The translations under genes were made by a program, and so were the position numbers. Below, piece after piece: positions 63,346 through 64,000 of a DNA stretch of 64,000 nucleotides (positions are counted from its first letter, which is position 1; each line of letters begins with the position of its first letter). The notes beneath the pieces are model-generated. The model did not search any database and had not been told where the DNA came from. It saw nothing but the letters and a program-made list of their open reading frames with translations. Origin of the DNA: Caprella mutica (taxonomy: Eukaryota; Arthropoda; Malacostraca; Amphipoda; Caprellidae); assembly GCA_947561585.1 (NCBI GenBank), contig CANNZV010000861.1, positions 124,001 to 188,000 of the forward strand, read 5' to 3'.

Positions 63346-64000
63346 ATGTCTGAAAATACCTTTTTTAAATCCGCTTTTTCGGTTGATAATGTCATCTTTG
63401 GTTTTGACGACAGCGATTTGAAAGTGCTATTAGTAAAACGGGGCGAAGCACCATTTAAAGACCATTGGGCACTGCCCGGAGATTTGGTACATCCAACTGA
63501 AAACTTGCAAGATTCTGCGGCTCGCGTACTCCGCGAATTGACGGGTATTACGGATGTTTATTTGGAGCAAGTTCATACCTTTGGTGATGTGGATAGACAC
63601 CCGCTTGGGCGCGTGATTACCATCGCTTATTACAGTTTGGTGACGGTCGCCAATTTTCAGGTAGTTCCTTCCTCTTGGGCCGAAACGGCGCAGTGGCATT
63701 CGGTTAATAAAGTAAAAAATTTAGGTTTTGATCACGACGAAATCTTACAGGCTTGTGTGACGCGCTTGCAACAACAGGTACGTACTCGTCCGGTTGGTTT
63801 TGAGTTATTACCGCGTCGGTTTACGTTGACGGAATTGCAGCATCTATATGAAGCGGTATTGGGGACAGAATTAGATAAGCGTAATTTCCGTAAGAAAATA
63901 TTGTCCATGAATTTGCTCATTGACCTCAATGAAACACAAGAAGGCGTAGCACATCGACCTGCTAAATTGTATGAATTCGACCAGAAAAAATACGAACAAT
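63346..64000 (+). CDS. Nudix-domain transcriptional regulator (NrtR-like), C-terminus beyond window
   Basis: At least 218 codons from the ATG at 63346 to the window edge. The N-terminal Nudix domain (about 10-140) has FSVDNVIFGFDD, KVLLVKRG and DHWALPGDLV, then a Nudix box that departs from Gx5Ex7REUxEExGU: the key RE and EE positions read RV and EL in ARVLRELTGI. This loss of catalytic glutamates is typical of Nudix regulators that sense a nucleotide-sugar or sugar without cleaving it (NrtR, and AraR-type Bacteroides relatives). The C-terminal part (about 145-218) is a winged-helix segment (FELLPRRFTLTELQHLYEAV, KRNFRKKILSM). The target genes are likely outside the window. Confidence 0.88.
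   Translation, partial: MSENTFFKSAFSVDNVIFGFDDSDLKVLLVKRGEAPFKDHWALPGDLVHPTENLQDSAARVLRELTGITDVYLEQVHTFGDVDRHPLGRVITIAYYSLVTVANFQVVPSSWAETAQWHSVNKVKNLGFDHDEILQACVTRLQQQVRTRPVGFELLPRRFTLTELQHLYEAVLGTELDKRNFRKKILSMNLLIDLNETQEGVAHRPAKLYEFDQKKYEQ

Overview
The window looks like chromosome of a marine or activated-sludge type Bacteroidota, most plausibly order Saprospirales. The reasons are AT-rich DNA, many proteins with C-terminal type IX secretion (T9SS) sorting domains, HYR/Ig-like repeat adhesins with dockerin-like modules, PorP/SprF and SPOR/PD40 envelope proteins, a DUF2795 protein, and -7 promoter motifs of the form TAnnTTTG. The order-level placement is inference. No rRNA, tRNA, CRISPR array, phage module or complete insertion sequence was found.

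Layout. 1-6.5 kb, mostly minus strand: a truncated choice-of-anchor L protein, DUF5683 and ParB (without ParA or DapB beside them), a toxin-antitoxin remnant whose toxin gene is broken by a small palindromic element, a DUF1573-like lipoprotein, a zinc-ribbon protein and an Rpn-family nuclease. 6.9-12.2 kb: a membrane-anchored DUF3352/PQQ-like protein, a two-gene HNH endonuclease unit and a secreted aryl-sulfotransferase-like protein. 13.7-37.7 kb: four large plus-strand surface proteins (1008, 1255, 1307 and 2240 aa) made of HYR/Ig-like repeats. The last three share one C-terminal cassette of carboxypeptidase-regulatory-like, dockerin-like, cohesin-like and T9SS sorting domains. A small secreted protein and a T9SS cargo remnant lie among them. 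38.5-44.6 kb: a gamma-glutamyltransferase and a minus-strand HYR/C-type-lectin/GEVED protein. 47-59.5 kb: a secreted protein of unknown function, a type B (CHU_C) T9SS cargo next to a PorP/SprF-TSP3-OmpA fusion, a choice-of-anchor J cargo, a TPR-PD40-SPOR protein resembling PorE with a different peptidoglycan-binding domain, and a transglutaminase-like protein. 60-64 kb: DUF2795, a possible small RNA, a small lipoprotein, a beta-barrel protein and a truncated Nudix-type regulator.

The gene content points to cell-surface display. The adhesins and enzymes carry signal peptides and sorting domains for T9SS. The PorP/SprF and PorE-like proteins are probably envelope partners for that traffic.

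The most unusual signal is between the genes. The intergenic DNA is packed with short non-coding palindromic elements that fall into several families. Some carry target duplications that can be read directly: TA for a 160-bp family, 8 bp for a family with GG(T/C)TCTTTG ends, and 9 bp for a family with CAGC(A/G)ATTCTCGG ends. Some are nested inside one another, some are joined end to end through a shared TA, and one interrupts a toxin gene. Several sub-families keep one central core while their arms differ completely.
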